64,000 bases of DNA. It comes from Desulfobacterales bacterium (GTDB lineage Bacteria > Desulfobacterota > Desulfobacteria > Desulfobacterales > SpSt-501). Where the stretch lies: positions 27,501-91,500 of the forward strand of contig JAUQXK010000014.1 in the NCBI GenBank assembly GCA_030834695.1. Direction: 5' to 3'. The notes beneath the pieces were generated by a model. That model worked only from the letters and a program-made list of their open reading frames with translations. It was not told where the DNA came from and did not search any database. The position numbers were made by a program, and so were the translations under genes. Shown here piece after piece: positions 1 through 10,162 of the stretch (position 1 is its first letter; every line of letters starts with the position of its first letter).

Positions 1-744
1 CATATCGGCCCAGACATGGTTCATGCCGTAATAGGTGAAACGGCCCCCGATGGCTCTGCGGACACGAAACTGAGCCCCGAGACGGAAAAGAGGTGCCGAT
101 CGTTTAAGCGCTGTTTGCGCAACGACGGATAGGGCGGATGCCTGTCTAACTCCGGTGACCACAGGTCGGCGGCGTTTAATGACACCGGCCTTTTCGAAGG
201 CGATCTCGCGCAGGGTGCGGCCCAAATATTCGCGGTGCTCCAGAGATATATTCGTTATGATCGACAATGCCGGCGTGAGGATGTTGGTGGCGTCCAAACG
301 GCCGCCCATGCCGGTTTCAATGACGGCCCAGTCGACCTTACGGTGGCTGAATTCGTCGAGTGCCATGGCGGTGGTGAACTCGAAAAAGGTAGGCTCACGG
401 CCGATCGGGAGGGCCTGCCTCACGCGACGGTAGAGCCGCACGATGTCTGCGTCGGTGATATCCTTTCCGTCGATTTTGATACGCTCGTTAAAGCGAACGA
501 GGTGAGGCGACGTATATAATCCGACGCGGTAGCCGGATCGCATGAGGACCGCTGCGAGATTTGATGCCACCGAGCCTTTGCCATTCGTGCCGGCGACATG
601 GATGCAAGGGTATCGGTGATGGGGGTTTCCTAATCCAGCCAGCATCCTACGGATGGTGGCGAGTCCCAGTTTGATTCCGAATCGCCTCAAGGCAAACATG
701 CGATCAAGGCATTCAGTGTGCGTTTTGCGGCGGGGCATCGGCAT
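1..744 (-). CDS. folC: Bifunctional dihydrofolate/folylpolyglutamate synthase, 5' part only
   Basis: This gene runs off the left edge: 248 codons are visible without a stop, against about 420-430 in the family. FolC adds glutamate to dihydropteroate and to folates using ATP, in the cytoplasm. The ATP-binding motif HVAGTNGKGS lies at residues 49-58, and GGRLDATN and FEKAGV, typical of Mur-ligase relatives, follow. The conserved N-terminal helix (ECLDRMFALRRFGIKLGL) requires a start at ATG 744 or ATG 738. Neither has a clear ribosome binding site, because the rpsU terminator ends directly in front of ATG 744. FolC is therefore probably translated from read-through transcripts of rpsU. The family call is firm; the start is less certain. 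Confidence 0.93.
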   Translation of the reverse strand, partial: MPMPRRKTHTECLDRMFALRRFGIKLGLATIRRMLAGLGNPHHRYPCIHVAGTNGKGSVASNLAAVLMRSGYRVGLYTSPHLVRFNERIKIDGKDITDADIVRLYRRVRQALPIGREPTFFEFTTAMALDEFSHRKVDWAVIETGMGGRLDATNILTPALSIITNISLEHREYLGRTLREIAFEKAGVIKRRRPVVTGVRQASALSVVAQTALKRSAPLFRLGAQFRVRRAIGGRFTYYGMNHVWADM

Positions 745-745
745 G

Positions 746-774
746 AAAAAACCCGGCGGGAATCCCACCGGGTT
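746..774 (-). terminator. Intrinsic terminator after rpsU
   Basis: On the minus strand an 11-bp stem (AACCCGGTGGG pairing with CCCGCCGGGTT, one G-T wobble, loop ATT) is followed by six T. It lies about 20 bases after the rpsU stop and touches the folC start codon. Confidence 0.85.
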
Positions 775-794
775 CTGTCTTTTGGGTTTGGAGG

Positions 795-1001
795 TTAACG
801 CCTGCGCGCGGCTCGCGCTGCTGCAATGCGCTCTCTTCTCTGCGCTTCTCGCTGCTTGCGACGCCGGTGCTCGCTTGGCTTCTCGTAGCTCTTTTTCAGT
901 TTCAAACGCTTGAAGAGTCCGTCATTCTGGATTTTCTTCTTCAGAATGCGCATGGCCTTTTCGATGTCATTGTCGATGACTTTGACCTCGATTTCTTTCA
1001 A
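795..1001 (-). CDS. rpsU: Small ribosomal subunit protein bS21
   Basis: This is a 68-residue, very basic protein starting MKEIEVKVIDNDIEKAMRIL and ending in an Arg/Ala-rich tail (RERIAAARAARRR), as expected for bS21. bS21 sits on the 30S platform near the anti-Shine-Dalgarno helix. Two adjacent TTG codons (1004 and 1001) are possible starts. AAAGGGG lies 8 bases before the second, so 1001 is preferred and gives the usual MKEIEVK N-terminus. No ATG is available. The gene is divergent from adk and ends at a strong terminator. A perfect TATAAT on the minus strand (1077-1072) may be its -10, but no good -35 is visible. Confidence 0.93.
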   Translation of the reverse strand: MKEIEVKVIDNDIEKAMRILKKKIQNDGLFKRLKLKKSYEKPSEHRRRKQREAQRRERIAAARAARRR

Positions 1002-1138
1002 CAATATCGCCCCTTTCGTGCCGTCGGAAGGTAACGTTAGATCGTTTTTCCGTCGGTTATTTTAATGAAAAATTATAAGACAAAACTAATACTGGATAAT
1101 TTCCGTCTTTGCAAGAAAAAAAGTAAGGCTACAATTGA

Positions 1139-1894
<756 letters not shown>

Positions 1895-1910
1895 GAAGAG
1901 CGCTCTACTA

Positions 1911-1949
1911 AAAATCCTGCCTGCGATGGAACGAGGGCAGGATTTTTTT
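1911..1949 (+). terminator. Intrinsic terminator after adk
   Basis: AAAATCCTGCC and GGGCAGGATTTT form a stem with a 13-base loop, followed by a run of seven T. It begins 17 bases after the adk stop. Confidence 0.88.
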
Positions 1950-2321
1950 ATGCATGAAGGATGGTCAGGGTGAGCGCAAATCAGGCCTGTCACCGATGAT
2001 ATTTCTTCCGATGATCACTTGCCTTATGCGGTTGGCAGGCTTGGTTTCGATTTCAGCCGCCCCGGTCGATGCAGCTGCGAGCAGACAGGCCAACTGGCGG
2101 CGCGTTTCTAAGGATGGCCATATCGTATTCCTACCAAACAGTCTCCAGCGACTGCTTGGATCCAGTTTGGCAGCTGGTTTATCAAGTAGCATTGCTCATG
2201 CCGTTCGGCCGCATCGACATGTCGGGCCGGGAATTTTGTTGGAACCGACTTGATCGGCTCTTTTTTCGCACAACCGGGAGAATCGTAATACGGTTTTTCG
2301 CATCGAAAAACACGAAACTGC
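1950..2321 (+). other. Gene-poor stretch between adk and the rho promoter, with hairpins
   Basis: No recognisable gene was found; the open frames on both strands lack a ribosome binding site and familiar sequence. A terminator-like hairpin (GAACCGA/TCGGCTC, one mismatch, loop CTTGA, then six T) lies at 2242-2266 on the plus strand. This may mean that something short is transcribed in 1950-2266. A perfect 8-bp inverted repeat, GTTTTTCG-CAT-CGAAAAAC, lies at 2293-2311, just before the rho promoter. Confidence 0.35.
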
Positions 2322-2350
2322 TTGACAGGAACGGCTTGGAGATATTAAAC
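2322..2350 (+). promoter_or_regulatory. Sigma-70 type promoter for rho, with long leader
   Basis: TTGACA at 2322-2327 is followed, 17 bases on, by TTAAAC (2345-2350), or 15 bases on by TATTAA. The leader to the rho start would be about 325 bases (2357-2682), and no gene is seen in it. Long rho leaders are autoregulated in enterobacteria. Whether this one is cannot be told from sequence. Confidence 0.55.
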
Positions 2351-2682
2351 TAATAAACAAGACTAGAGGAAGTGGTCAACCCGCCGTCTGTGAGGATTCT
2401 TTTTTCATTAAACGTCTTAACATCCTCCTGCACAACCGACATGGATCCTGTCCGTTCACCAATTGATTTTAAGCACGTCGGTTGATTTTTCCCTGTTGGG
2501 GTGCGCTGATAGATCGGGCTCCGTTCAAACGCAATCCTAAGGCACGCAATAGCTTCGTTGGTCGCGATAACGAACCAACGAGGGGCATGTCAGGTGAAAA
2601 CAATCAAACCGGCCGCCTTCAAGCGCCGATACCGTCGGCGGGCAATCGATCGTCCGCTGAGAAATTGAGGGGAAATGGTTTA

Positions 2683-3930
2683 ATGAATATCGCTGAGCTG
2701 AAAGAAAAGAAGATCAACGAACTGATGCAGATGGCCAGGCAGTTCAACATTGAGGGTGCCTCAAATATGCGCAAACAGGAACTGATGTTTGCCCTGCTGC
2801 AGGGACAGATCGAAAAGAACGGTATGATTTACGGGGAGGGAACCCTGGAGATTCTGCCGGACGGATTTGGGTTCTTGCGTTCACCCAGTTCAAATTACTT
2901 GCCAGGGCCGGACGATATATACGTCTCGCCTTCCCAAATCCGGCGTTTTAATTTGCGCACCGGCGACACCATATCTGGACAAATCCGTCAGCCCAAAGAA
3001 TCTGAGCGTTATTTCGCATTGTTGAAGGTCGAGGCAGTAAATTACGAAGACCCCGAGGTGGCTCGCGACAAGATTCTATTCGACAACCTGACCCCGCTTT
3101 ATCCTGAGCGAAAGATGGGCCTGGAGGCCGATTCGGACAATTACTCCACACGGATACTGGACCTCATGGTTCCCATTGGTTTCGGCCAGCGTTGTCTTAT
3201 CGTCTCACCACCGCGATCCGGTAAAACCATGCTGCTTCAGGCCATCGCCAATTCCATTATCAAGAGCCACAAGGACGTGGTGCCGTTTGTGCTGTTGATC
3301 GACGAGCGGCCGGAAGAGGTGACCGACATGGAGCGCACCGTAAACGCGGAGGTCATCAGTTCCACCTTTGACGAGCCTGCCGAGCGGCATGTGCAAGTGG
3401 CCGAGATGGTCATCGAAAAAGCCAAACGGCTGGTTGAGCATAAAAAGGATGTCGTTATTCTATTGGACAGCATCACCCGTCTAGCCCGTGCGCACAATTC
3501 AGTGGTGCCTCCAAGCGGCAAAATTCTCTCCGGTGGGGTCGATTCTAACGCGCTGCAGCGGCCCAAACGGTTTTTCGGCGCCGCACGCAATATCGAAGAA
3601 GGCGGCAGCCTCACCATCGTCGCCACCGCTCTGGTGGATACCGGCAGCCGCATGGACGAAGTCATTTTTGAAGAATTCAAGGGCACCGGCAACGCCGAAA
3701 TCCAGCTGGACCGCAAACTGGCCGACAAACGTGTCTTCCCGGCGGTCGATATCAAGCGTTCCGGCACCCGCAAGGAGGAATTGCTGCTTGCCGAGGATGT
3801 GCTTAATCGCGTCTGGATCCTGCGCAAGCTGCTGACCACGCTCAATACGGTCGACAGCATGGAGTTTTTGCTTGAAAAAATGAAGGGAACCAGAAATAAT
3901 AAAGATTTTCTGAATTCCATGAACGCTTAA
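2683..3930 (+). CDS. rho: Transcription termination factor Rho
   Basis: Rho is a hexameric RNA-dependent ATPase that ends transcription of untranslated RNA. The 415-residue protein begins [18 protein letters not shown] (Rho N-terminal helical domain). It has the RNP1-like DGFGFLR of the OB fold near residues 60-66, the Walker A PPRSGKT, and [13 protein letters not shown]. The open frame extends 67 codons upstream, with another ATG at 2587. ATG 2683 is chosen because GAGGGG precedes it and the N-terminus matches the family. Confidence 0.98.
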   Translation: MNIAELKEKKINELMQMARQFNIEGASNMRKQELMFALLQGQIEKNGMIYGEGTLEILPDGFGFLRSPSSNYLPGPDDIYVSPSQIRRFNLRTGDTISGQIRQPKESERYFALLKVEAVNYEDPEVARDKILFDNLTPLYPERKMGLEADSDNYSTRILDLMVPIGFGQRCLIVSPPRSGKTMLLQAIANSIIKSHKDVVPFVLLIDERPEEVTDMERTVNAEVISSTFDEPAERHVQVAEMVIEKAKRLVEHKKDVVILLDSITRLARAHNSVVPPSGKILSGGVDSNALQRPKRFFGAARNIEEGGSLTIVATALVDTGSRMDEVIFEEFKGTGNAEIQLDRKLADKRVFPAVDIKRSGTRKEELLLAEDVLNRVWILRKLLTTLNTVDSMEFLLEKMKGTRNNKDFLNSMNA

Positions 3931-3981
3931 TCATAGAATTCGCAAGACCATTAGACCGCCAAAAAAGGGGGTTCCGATTAA

Positions 3982-4203
3982 ATGAAAGCAGATATCCATC
4001 CAAAGTACCAGTTGACCCAGATTCGTTGCGCCTGCGGCAATGTGATTGAGACCGGCTCCACCAGGGACAATATCACCGTTGAAATCTGCTCCAACTGCCA
4101 TCCATTTTTTACCGGCAAGCAGAAACTGGTCGACACCGCTGGCCGCATCGAACGGTTCCGCAAAAAATATCAAAAATTCCAAAGCAAGGAAAAAGCATCG
4201 TAG
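3982..4203 (+). CDS. rpmE: Large ribosomal subunit protein bL31, zinc-binding form
   Basis: The 73-residue protein starts [20 protein letters not shown] and continues to [15 protein letters not shown]. The CxC plus CxxC pattern is the zinc-containing (C+) type of bL31, which bridges the subunits on the 50S side. It lies 51 bases after rho, as in many proteobacteria, and is probably co-transcribed with it. A terminator follows. Confidence 0.97.
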   Translation: MKADIHPKYQLTQIRCACGNVIETGSTRDNITVEICSNCHPFFTGKQKLVDTAGRIERFRKKYQKFQSKEKAS

Positions 4204-4382
4204 TAGTTTCCTCCGTGGAACTTCGTCAACGACGCGGGCTCAGCCGGACCGCGTGTCAGCCGTTTTGGCTTTTCCCCAATAAAAAGGGCTGGCGCTGGCG
4301 CGGCGGGGGTCCACTTTGTTGATCCGTGCCCAGGCTGCCTGCGAAGATGAGCCTGCAGGCATTGCGGACCGATGAAATCCCG

Positions 4383-4410
4383 AGCCCGCATTGCCCGGCG
4401 GGCTTTTCTT
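4383..4410 (+). terminator. Probable intrinsic terminator between rpmE and prfA
   Basis: AGCCCGC (4383-4389) and GCGGGCT (4398-4404) form a 7-bp stem with an 8-base loop, followed by TTTCTT. It ends about 28 bases before the prfA start, so prfA may depend on read-through or on an unseen promoter in 4204-4382. Confidence 0.55.
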
Positions 4411-4438
4411 GTGTGCTTGGGGCGAAGGTGTCTGGTCT

Positions 4439-5518
4439 ATGTATGACAAACTGGAAGGCGTCGAGCAACGTTACATCCAACTGGAGCAACGCCTGAGTGA
4501 TCCGGCCGTCATCGCCAACCGGGATGCCTACCAGAAGGCGGTTCGCGAGCATTCGGACCTCGGCAAGATCGTCGCAGCGTTCCGCCGTTACAAGGAAGTT
4601 GTTCATCGAGCCGAGGAAAGCCGCCAGCTTCTGAACGATGAGGATGCGGAGATCCGCACCCTTGCGAAAGACGATCTGGCTGCTCTCACGACTGAGAAGG
4701 ATCAACTGGAGAATGATCTGAAGATCCTCCTTCTGCCGAAAAATCCCAATGACGACAAGAATATTCTCTTGGAAATTCGGGCGGGAACTGGCGGCGAGGA
4801 GGCGGCGCTGTTTGTCGGCGATTTGTTCCGCATGTACGGCCGATTTGCAGAAGAGTGCGGCTGGAAGGTTGAAATTCTCTCGCAGCACTCAACCGGGGTC
4901 GGCGGCCTGAAAGAAATCATCGCCATGATTCAGGGACGGGGTGCATACAGCGTTCTCAAATACGAAAGCGGGATCCATCGTGTACAGCGGGTTCCGGTCA
5001 CCGAAACCCAGGGACGCATTCACACTTCGGCCGTTACCGTAGCGGTTCTACCGGAGGCCGAGGAAGTGGATGTGGACATCCAGCCCAACGATCTGCGCAT
5101 TGATGTTTATCGTTCGGGCGGCCCCGGCGGTCAAAGCGTCAACACCACCGACTCGGCCGTGCGGGTCACCCATTTGCCGTCCGGCCTGGTGGTTATCTGC
5201 CAAGACGAGAAATCTCAGCTTAAAAATAAGAACAAGGCTCTCAAAGTGCTGCGCGCGCGGCTCCTGGACATGAAGATTCAAGAGCAGGAAAATAAGCGCG
5301 CGGAGGAGCGCAAAAGTCAAGTTGGGACCGGTGACCGCAGCGGTCGCATCCGAACTTACAACTTTCCTCAGAACCGGGTCACCGACCACCGCATCGGGCT
5401 GACCCTTTACAAGTTGGACAGCATCATGCAAGGCGGCATCCGCGAGTTGATCGAACGGCTGACTGCCTATTTCCAGGCTCAAGCGCTTCAGAATGCCGAA
5501 CCCGCCGCTCCGCACTAA
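4439..5518 (+). CDS. prfA: Peptide chain release factor 1
   Basis: RF1 recognises UAA and UAG and triggers peptide release. The 359-residue length is typical. The catalytic GGQ is at residues 230-232 within [14 protein letters not shown]. The PxT codon-recognition motif appears as PVT in [12 protein letters not shown]. The start at ATG 4439 ([10 protein letters not shown]) has GAAGGTG upstream and the family length; an earlier frame opening at 4391 gives an unlikely extension. It overlaps prmC, which modifies the GGQ glutamine. Confidence 0.98.
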   Translation: MYDKLEGVEQRYIQLEQRLSDPAVIANRDAYQKAVREHSDLGKIVAAFRRYKEVVHRAEESRQLLNDEDAEIRTLAKDDLAALTTEKDQLENDLKILLLPKNPNDDKNILLEIRAGTGGEEAALFVGDLFRMYGRFAEECGWKVEILSQHSTGVGGLKEIIAMIQGRGAYSVLKYESGIHRVQRVPVTETQGRIHTSAVTVAVLPEAEEVDVDIQPNDLRIDVYRSGGPGGQSVNTTDSAVRVTHLPSGLVVICQDEKSQLKNKNKALKVLRARLLDMKIQEQENKRAEERKSQVGTGDRSGRIRTYNFPQNRVTDHRIGLTLYKLDSIMQGGIRELIERLTAYFQAQALQNAEPAAPH

Positions 5519-6413
5519 CTCTGAATGGACTATTCTGCGGGTCCTGCAGTGGGCCGCCAGCTATCTCAAGAAACGTAGGATCGAAGGCCCGCGTGCCGCA
5601 GCCGAAATCCTGCTGGCGCATGCGCTCGGGACCGATCGTGTCCACCTTTATATCCAACACGACCAGCCCCTGGATAAAACTGAACTCGCGTTGTTCAAGA
5701 CTCTCATCCAGAGGCGCCTACAACGGGAACCGGTCGCTTATATCGTCGGACATAAAGGGTTTTGGTCCGTGGACCTCGGCGTGACTCCAGCCGTGCTGAT
5801 TCCTCGGCCGGAGACCGAACGCTTGGTGGAAGCGGCCCTGACATGGCTGGCCGGTCGAGTCGCTGGGCCAACAGCCGACGTCATGGACTTGGGGACCGGG
5901 TCGGGCGCCATCGTAGTGGCCATTGCCTCTGAGGCGGGCGCGCATCGGTTTTTCGCTTCGGATGTTTCACCGGAAGCAATCACGATCGCTCGGTGCAACG
6001 CTGCGACGGCCGGTGTCGCCGAGCACGTGCGCTTCTTCGTCGGCGATTGGCTCTCTGCCGTGCGCCAGGGCCCGATCTTCGACCTGATCGTAACCAATCC
6101 ACCCTACGTCGCTTCGGGTGAGTGGTCTGAATTGCAGCCGGAGATCGTTCACCATGAGCCGAGACTGGCGCTCGACGGTGATGAAGACGGGCTGCGAAGC
6201 TACCGGGCCATTGTCGGCACGGCTCACCGCTACCTCAAGCCGGGCGGGGCGCTGATGATGGAAATCGGTTGTCGCCAGCGAGAGGCGGTCCAGTTTATTG
6301 CGGACCAGAGCGAGGCCTACGACACCTATAACTGCCTCAAGGATTATAGCGGCCATGATCGCGTGGTGACAATGCAGAAAAAAAATATTGCATCTGTTTA
6401 TAAAGACTGCTAA
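5493..6413 (+). CDS. prmC: Peptide chain release factor N5-glutamine methyltransferase
   Basis: PrmC methylates the glutamine of the GGQ motif of release factors using S-adenosylmethionine. The 306-residue protein has an N-terminal helical domain, the SAM-binding DLGTGSGAI (132-140) and the amide-binding NPPY at 202-205. It begins inside the 3' end of prfA (26-base overlap), so the two are translationally linked. A tail of about 15 residues after RVVTMQK is unremarkable. Confidence 0.96.
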   Translation: MPNPPLRTNSEWTILRVLQWAASYLKKRRIEGPRAAAEILLAHALGTDRVHLYIQHDQPLDKTELALFKTLIQRRLQREPVAYIVGHKGFWSVDLGVTPAVLIPRPETERLVEAALTWLAGRVAGPTADVMDLGTGSGAIVVAIASEAGAHRFFASDVSPEAITIARCNAATAGVAEHVRFFVGDWLSAVRQGPIFDLIVTNPPYVASGEWSELQPEIVHHEPRLALDGDEDGLRSYRAIVGTAHRYLKPGGALMMEIGCRQREAVQFIADQSEAYDTYNCLKDYSGHDRVVTMQKKNIASVYKDC

Positions 6414-6475
6414 TAAAACCTGTTTCAGTTAAATCGTAAATTTGTCATCCATACCATTACACACGCCACCGGACG

Positions 6476-6504
6476 CACCTCCCGGTGCCTCGCGAGATCG
6501 AGGC
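6476..6504 (+). other. Hairpins in the rpsB leader
   Basis: Two adjoining hairpins precede rpsB: CACC/GGTG (6476-6487) and GCCTCG/CGAGGC with loop CGAGAT (6487-6504). Leaders of rpsB-tsf operons bind S2 in some bacteria. This one is only a structural candidate. Confidence 0.3.
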
Positions 6505-6559
6505 TGGGGGTGGGAATGACGGCGGCGGTGGAGCCAACCGAAACGAAGGGAGAATCAAA

Positions 6560-7465
6560 ATGGCGTATGTCAGCATGAAGGAACTGCTCGAGGCCGGGGT
6601 GCATTTCGGCCACCAGACGAAGCGCTGGAATCCGAAAATGAAACCCTATATCTTTGGCGCTCGGAACGGGATCTACATCATTGATCTGCAAAAGACGGTC
6701 AAAATGTTCAAGACTGCCTATGATTTTATGATGGAAACGGCAGCTGCCGGAAGATCGGTTCTTTTTGTCGGGACCAAGAAACAGGCCAAGGAAGCCATTT
6801 ACGAAGAGGCCAACCGCGCTGAAATGTTCTACGTCCAAAACCGCTGGCTGGGCGGGATGCTCACCAATTTCCAGACGATTCGCAAGAGCATCGAACGCCT
6901 GAACTACCTCAACACGATCCACAACGACGGAGCCATCAACTTGTTCCCCAAGAACGAGCGCATCAAACTCGCCAAAGAGCGCGAAAAGCTCGACGACAAC
7001 CTGGGGGGCATCCGGAACATGAAGCAACTTCCGGGTGCGGTTTTCATCATTGACCCCAAGAACGAGGCCATCGCAGTCCACGAGGGCCGCCGGCTTAAGA
7101 TCCCCATTGTGGCCATCGTCGACACCAATTGTGACCCGGATCAGATCGACTACCCGATTCCAGGCAACGACGATGCCATTCGCGCGATCCGGCTGATGAC
7201 TTCGCGCATGGCCGATGCGTGCATCGAGGGACGGCAGAAATGGCTGGAGCGCCAGCAAGCCGATTCGGATAAAACGCCGCCGGAGGATCTTAAACCGTTG
7301 AGTGCCGCGATGGATCTGAAGCCCGGCGAGCGGAAAGTGATCTCAGACGGCGCTGCAGGTCCGGTGGTTGAAATCATTCGTCGATACCCAACGGAGGCGG
7401 ATGCCTCCACCGCCTCTGGGGATCCGACCGATGGTGTTGCGGACGAGACGACAGGAGAGAGATGA
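6560..7465 (+). CDS. rpsB: Small ribosomal subunit protein uS2
   Basis: The protein has 301 residues. [20 protein letters not shown] and [10 protein letters not shown] are diagnostic. A tail of about 60 residues beyond the usual S2 core (from about residue 240, rich in Glu, Asp and Pro) makes it longer than the 240-residue E. coli protein. AAGGGAGA precedes ATG 6560; an open frame extends 25 codons further up but is Gly/Asn-rich and unlike S2. The stop codon overlaps the first of two tandem ATG codons before tsf. Confidence 0.97.
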   Translation: MAYVSMKELLEAGVHFGHQTKRWNPKMKPYIFGARNGIYIIDLQKTVKMFKTAYDFMMETAAAGRSVLFVGTKKQAKEAIYEEANRAEMFYVQNRWLGGMLTNFQTIRKSIERLNYLNTIHNDGAINLFPKNERIKLAKEREKLDDNLGGIRNMKQLPGAVFIIDPKNEAIAVHEGRRLKIPIVAIVDTNCDPDQIDYPIPGNDDAIRAIRLMTSRMADACIEGRQKWLERQQADSDKTPPEDLKPLSAAMDLKPGERKVISDGAAGPVVEIIRRYPTEADASTASGDPTDGVADETTGER

Positions 7466-8061
7466 TGGCAGAGATCAGCGCAAAACTGGTGAAAGAGCTC
7501 CGCGAAAAGACCGGAGCCGGCATGATGGACTGCAAGGAAGCCTTGGTTGCCTCCGGGGCGGACATGGCCCAGGCGGTTGATTTCCTGCGCAAGAAGGGAT
7601 TGGCCACCGCTCAAAAACGCGCTGGCCGCGCTACGAGCGAAGGCACATTGGCCGCCTACATCCACATGGGCGGCAAGCTCGGCGTGATGGTGGAAGTCAA
7701 CTCCGAGACCGATTTTGTAGCCAAGAACGATCAATTTCAGGAATTCGCCAAGAACATTGCGATGCATATCGCAGCATCGAATCCGCTCGGCATCCGGCCC
7801 GAGGATGTACCCCCCGAGGTTGTGGCCAAGGAACGGGAAATCTATGCCGCCCAGGCCAAAGAGACCGGAAAACCGGAGAAGGTCATCGAAAAGATCGTTG
7901 AAGGCAAGCTCAAGAAGTTTTTTGAGGACAACTGCTTGCTGCAGCAACGCTATGTCCGCAATCCGGATATCACGGTGGGCGACCTGCTCAACGACTTGAT
8001 CGCCAAAATCGGTGAGAATATTTCCATTCGGCGTTTTGTGCGTTTTCAAGTGGGAGACTAG
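7465..8061 (+). CDS. tsf: Elongation factor Ts
   Basis: EF-Ts exchanges GDP for GTP on EF-Tu. The 198-residue protein has the N-terminal KLVKELREKTGAGMMDCKEAL and the core motif SETDFVAKND. It is the short form with a single core subdomain, as in cyanobacteria and many deltaproteobacteria, against 283 residues in E. coli. Two tandem ATG codons at 7462 and 7465 are possible; AGGAGA is 6 bases from the second. Translation is probably coupled to rpsB. Confidence 0.97.
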   Translation: MAEISAKLVKELREKTGAGMMDCKEALVASGADMAQAVDFLRKKGLATAQKRAGRATSEGTLAAYIHMGGKLGVMVEVNSETDFVAKNDQFQEFAKNIAMHIAASNPLGIRPEDVPPEVVAKEREIYAAQAKETGKPEKVIEKIVEGKLKKFFEDNCLLQQRYVRNPDITVGDLLNDLIAKIGENISIRRFVRFQVGD

Positions 8062-8067
8062 ACAGCC

Positions 8068-8784
8068 GTGCAATCAGCTCGCTACAAACGTGTGGTCATC
8101 AAGCTCAGCGGTGAAGCGCTCATGGGGAACCAGGAGTTCGGCATCGGGCCGGACATGATCCGCTTCGTCGCCGAGGAAATCCGTTCGGTTGTGGCGCTGG
8201 GCGTCCAGGTGGCGATCGTGGTGGGGGGCGGCAACATCTTTCGTGGGATTGCCGCCAGTTCCTACGGCATGGATCGAACCTCCGCCGACCATATGGGCAT
8301 GCTGGCCACCGTGATCAACAGCCTCGCGCTGCAAGACGCTCTGGAAAAGCATGACGTTCAAACCCGCGTCCAGACAGCCATCGCCATCCATCAGGTTGCG
8401 GAGCCTTATATCCTGCGCCGGGCCATCCGGCATTTGGAAAAAGGTCGTGCCGTCATTTTCGCCGCCGGTACGGGGAACCCTTATTTTACCACCGATACCG
8501 CAGCCGTATTGCGTGGCCAGGAAATTCACGCCGAAATCCTGCTCAAGGCGACCAAGGTCGACGGCGTTTATGATGCGGATCCCATGAAGCATAAAGACGC
8601 CAACCTGCTGAAACGGATCAGCTACATGGAAGTGCTCGAGCGGCAGCTTAAAGTAATGGATACGACAGCGATATCCCTGGCCATGGATAACGAGTTGCCC
8701 TTGGCCGTTTTCAAACTCAAAACCCAGGGCAACATTCGGCGCGTGGTATGCGGGGAAGATATCGGGACACGGATCCATACGTAA
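8068..8784 (+). CDS. pyrH: Uridylate kinase
   Basis: PyrH phosphorylates UMP to UDP as a hexamer. The 238-residue protein has the amino acid kinase motifs [12 protein letters not shown] (9-20) and [10 protein letters not shown], and the [12 protein letters not shown] segment. It starts at GTG 8068, six bases after the tsf stop; no ATG fits. The order rpsB-tsf-pyrH-frr is widely conserved. Confidence 0.97.
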   Translation: MQSARYKRVVIKLSGEALMGNQEFGIGPDMIRFVAEEIRSVVALGVQVAIVVGGGNIFRGIAASSYGMDRTSADHMGMLATVINSLALQDALEKHDVQTRVQTAIAIHQVAEPYILRRAIRHLEKGRAVIFAAGTGNPYFTTDTAAVLRGQEIHAEILLKATKVDGVYDADPMKHKDANLLKRISYMEVLERQLKVMDTTAISLAMDNELPLAVFKLKTQGNIRRVVCGEDIGTRIHT

Positions 8785-8854
8785 GGCTCCCGCGCCGGAT
8801 TGGAAGTCCTGATGCCAGGAAGTGCTGGGCCAATGAAAATGTGAGGAGAATGCC

Positions 8855-9412
8855 ATGATCGATTCCATTTACCAGGACACCCGTGAGAGCATGGAAAAGT
8901 CGATCGCCACCCTGAAAAAAGATCTCAAACGGGTTCGAACCGGAAGGGCATCCTTGTCCCTTCTAGACGGCATCAAGGTAGACTATTATGGCACCTTGAC
9001 GCCTCTGAACCAACTGGCGACCCTGGCGGTTCCGGAAAGTCGGTTGATCACGATTCAGCCATGGGATGCAACCGTCCTCAAAGAGATGGAAAAAGCCATT
9101 CTCAAATCCGACCTCGGGCTCACTCCTTCCAGTGATGGCAAAATCATGCGGATTGCCATCCCGCCGCTAACCGAGCAGCGGCGCAAGGAACTGGTCAAGG
9201 TGGTCCACAAGATCTGCGAGGAATACAAGGTGTCGATCCGCAACATCCGGCGCGACTCAAACGAAATGGTCAAGGAACTGAAAAAGGACGGACAGGTATC
9301 GGAAGACGATGCCTTCAAGTCCCAGGAGAAAATACAGAAGATCACCGACGATCACATCCGGCTCGCCGACGAGTGTTACAAAGAAAAAGAGAAAGAAATC
9401 CTTGAGTTCTAA
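8855..9412 (+). CDS. frr: Ribosome recycling factor
   Basis: RRF splits the post-termination ribosome together with EF-G. At 185 residues it has the usual length. GRASLSLLDGIKVDYYG and the C-terminal triple-helix segment (RRKELVKVVHKICEEYKVSIRNIRRD region) identify it. GAGGAGA lies before the ATG. The last codons overlap the start of uppS. Confidence 0.98.
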   Translation: MIDSIYQDTRESMEKSIATLKKDLKRVRTGRASLSLLDGIKVDYYGTLTPLNQLATLAVPESRLITIQPWDATVLKEMEKAILKSDLGLTPSSDGKIMRIAIPPLTEQRRKELVKVVHKICEEYKVSIRNIRRDSNEMVKELKKDGQVSEDDAFKSQEKIQKITDDHIRLADECYKEKEKEILEF

Positions 9413-10145
9413 CGACGCGTCTCAACAGCGGCGCGCAGAAACAGATGCCCGGTTGCCGGTTCATGTGGCCATTATCATGGACGGCAACGGGCGCTGGGCG
9501 CAGAAACGGCTGCTGTCCCGCATCCTGGGCCATGAAAAGGGGGCCGAGGCCGTGCGGATGGTCGTCCGAACCTGCCGTGAGTTGGGGATCGCCTACCTAA
9601 CGCTCTACGCATTTTCTACGGAAAACTGGCAACGATCCAAGGCCGAGGTGGATGGCCTCATGCGGTTGCTGCGTCGTTTTTTAAAAACCGAGATGCCGGA
9701 GATGCTTCAGAACAATATCCGCCTGCATGTCATCGGTCGTACCGAAAAACTGCCGTTGGATGTGCAGCAGGTCTTGAGCCAGACGATCGCCGCAACCCAG
9801 GCGAATACGGCTCTGCAGCTTAATCTGGCGTTGAGCTACGGCGGGCGGGATGAAATCACCCGTGCGGCGCGGGCACTGGCGGCCGAGGTCCAAGCCGGTA
9901 TCATCGCGCCTGAAGACATCTCCGAAGAGCGAGTCGCCTCACGTTTGGACACTCGCGGTATCCCCGACCCCGATTTGCTCATACGCACCGGCGGCGACAT
10001 GCGCATCAGCAATTTCCTGCTCTGGCAACTTGCCTACACTGAATTTTTCGTCACCTCCACCCTTTGGCCGGATTTTGACCGTGAGCAGTTTCTGAAGATT
10101 CTCGACGACTTTCGAACTCGGGAGCGGCGCTTCGGCCGCGTCTAG
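9402..10145 (+). CDS. uppS: Isoprenyl (undecaprenyl) diphosphate synthase
   Basis: This cis-prenyltransferase makes the lipid carrier for peptidoglycan by adding isopentenyl units to farnesyl diphosphate. The 247-residue protein has IIMDGNGRWA, with the catalytic Asp, and the C-terminal PDLLIRTGGDMRISNFLLWQ. No ATG or GTG precedes the catalytic motif at a sensible place. TTG 9402, inside the last frr codons and after an AAGAGAAAG stretch, gives the normal length. Confidence 0.93.
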   Translation: MSSNDASQQRRAETDARLPVHVAIIMDGNGRWAQKRLLSRILGHEKGAEAVRMVVRTCRELGIAYLTLYAFSTENWQRSKAEVDGLMRLLRRFLKTEMPEMLQNNIRLHVIGRTEKLPLDVQQVLSQTIAATQANTALQLNLALSYGGRDEITRAARALAAEVQAGIIAPEDISEERVASRLDTRGIPDPDLLIRTGGDMRISNFLLWQLAYTEFFVTSTLWPDFDREQFLKILDDFRTRERRFGRV

Positions 10146-10162
10146 GTTCTGGCTGGAGGCGG

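Noticed and set aside
1954-2253. 99-codon frame after the adk terminator
   Set aside because: No ribosome binding site, no recognisable motif, and it begins in the terminator T run; kept only as part of an unexplained stretch.
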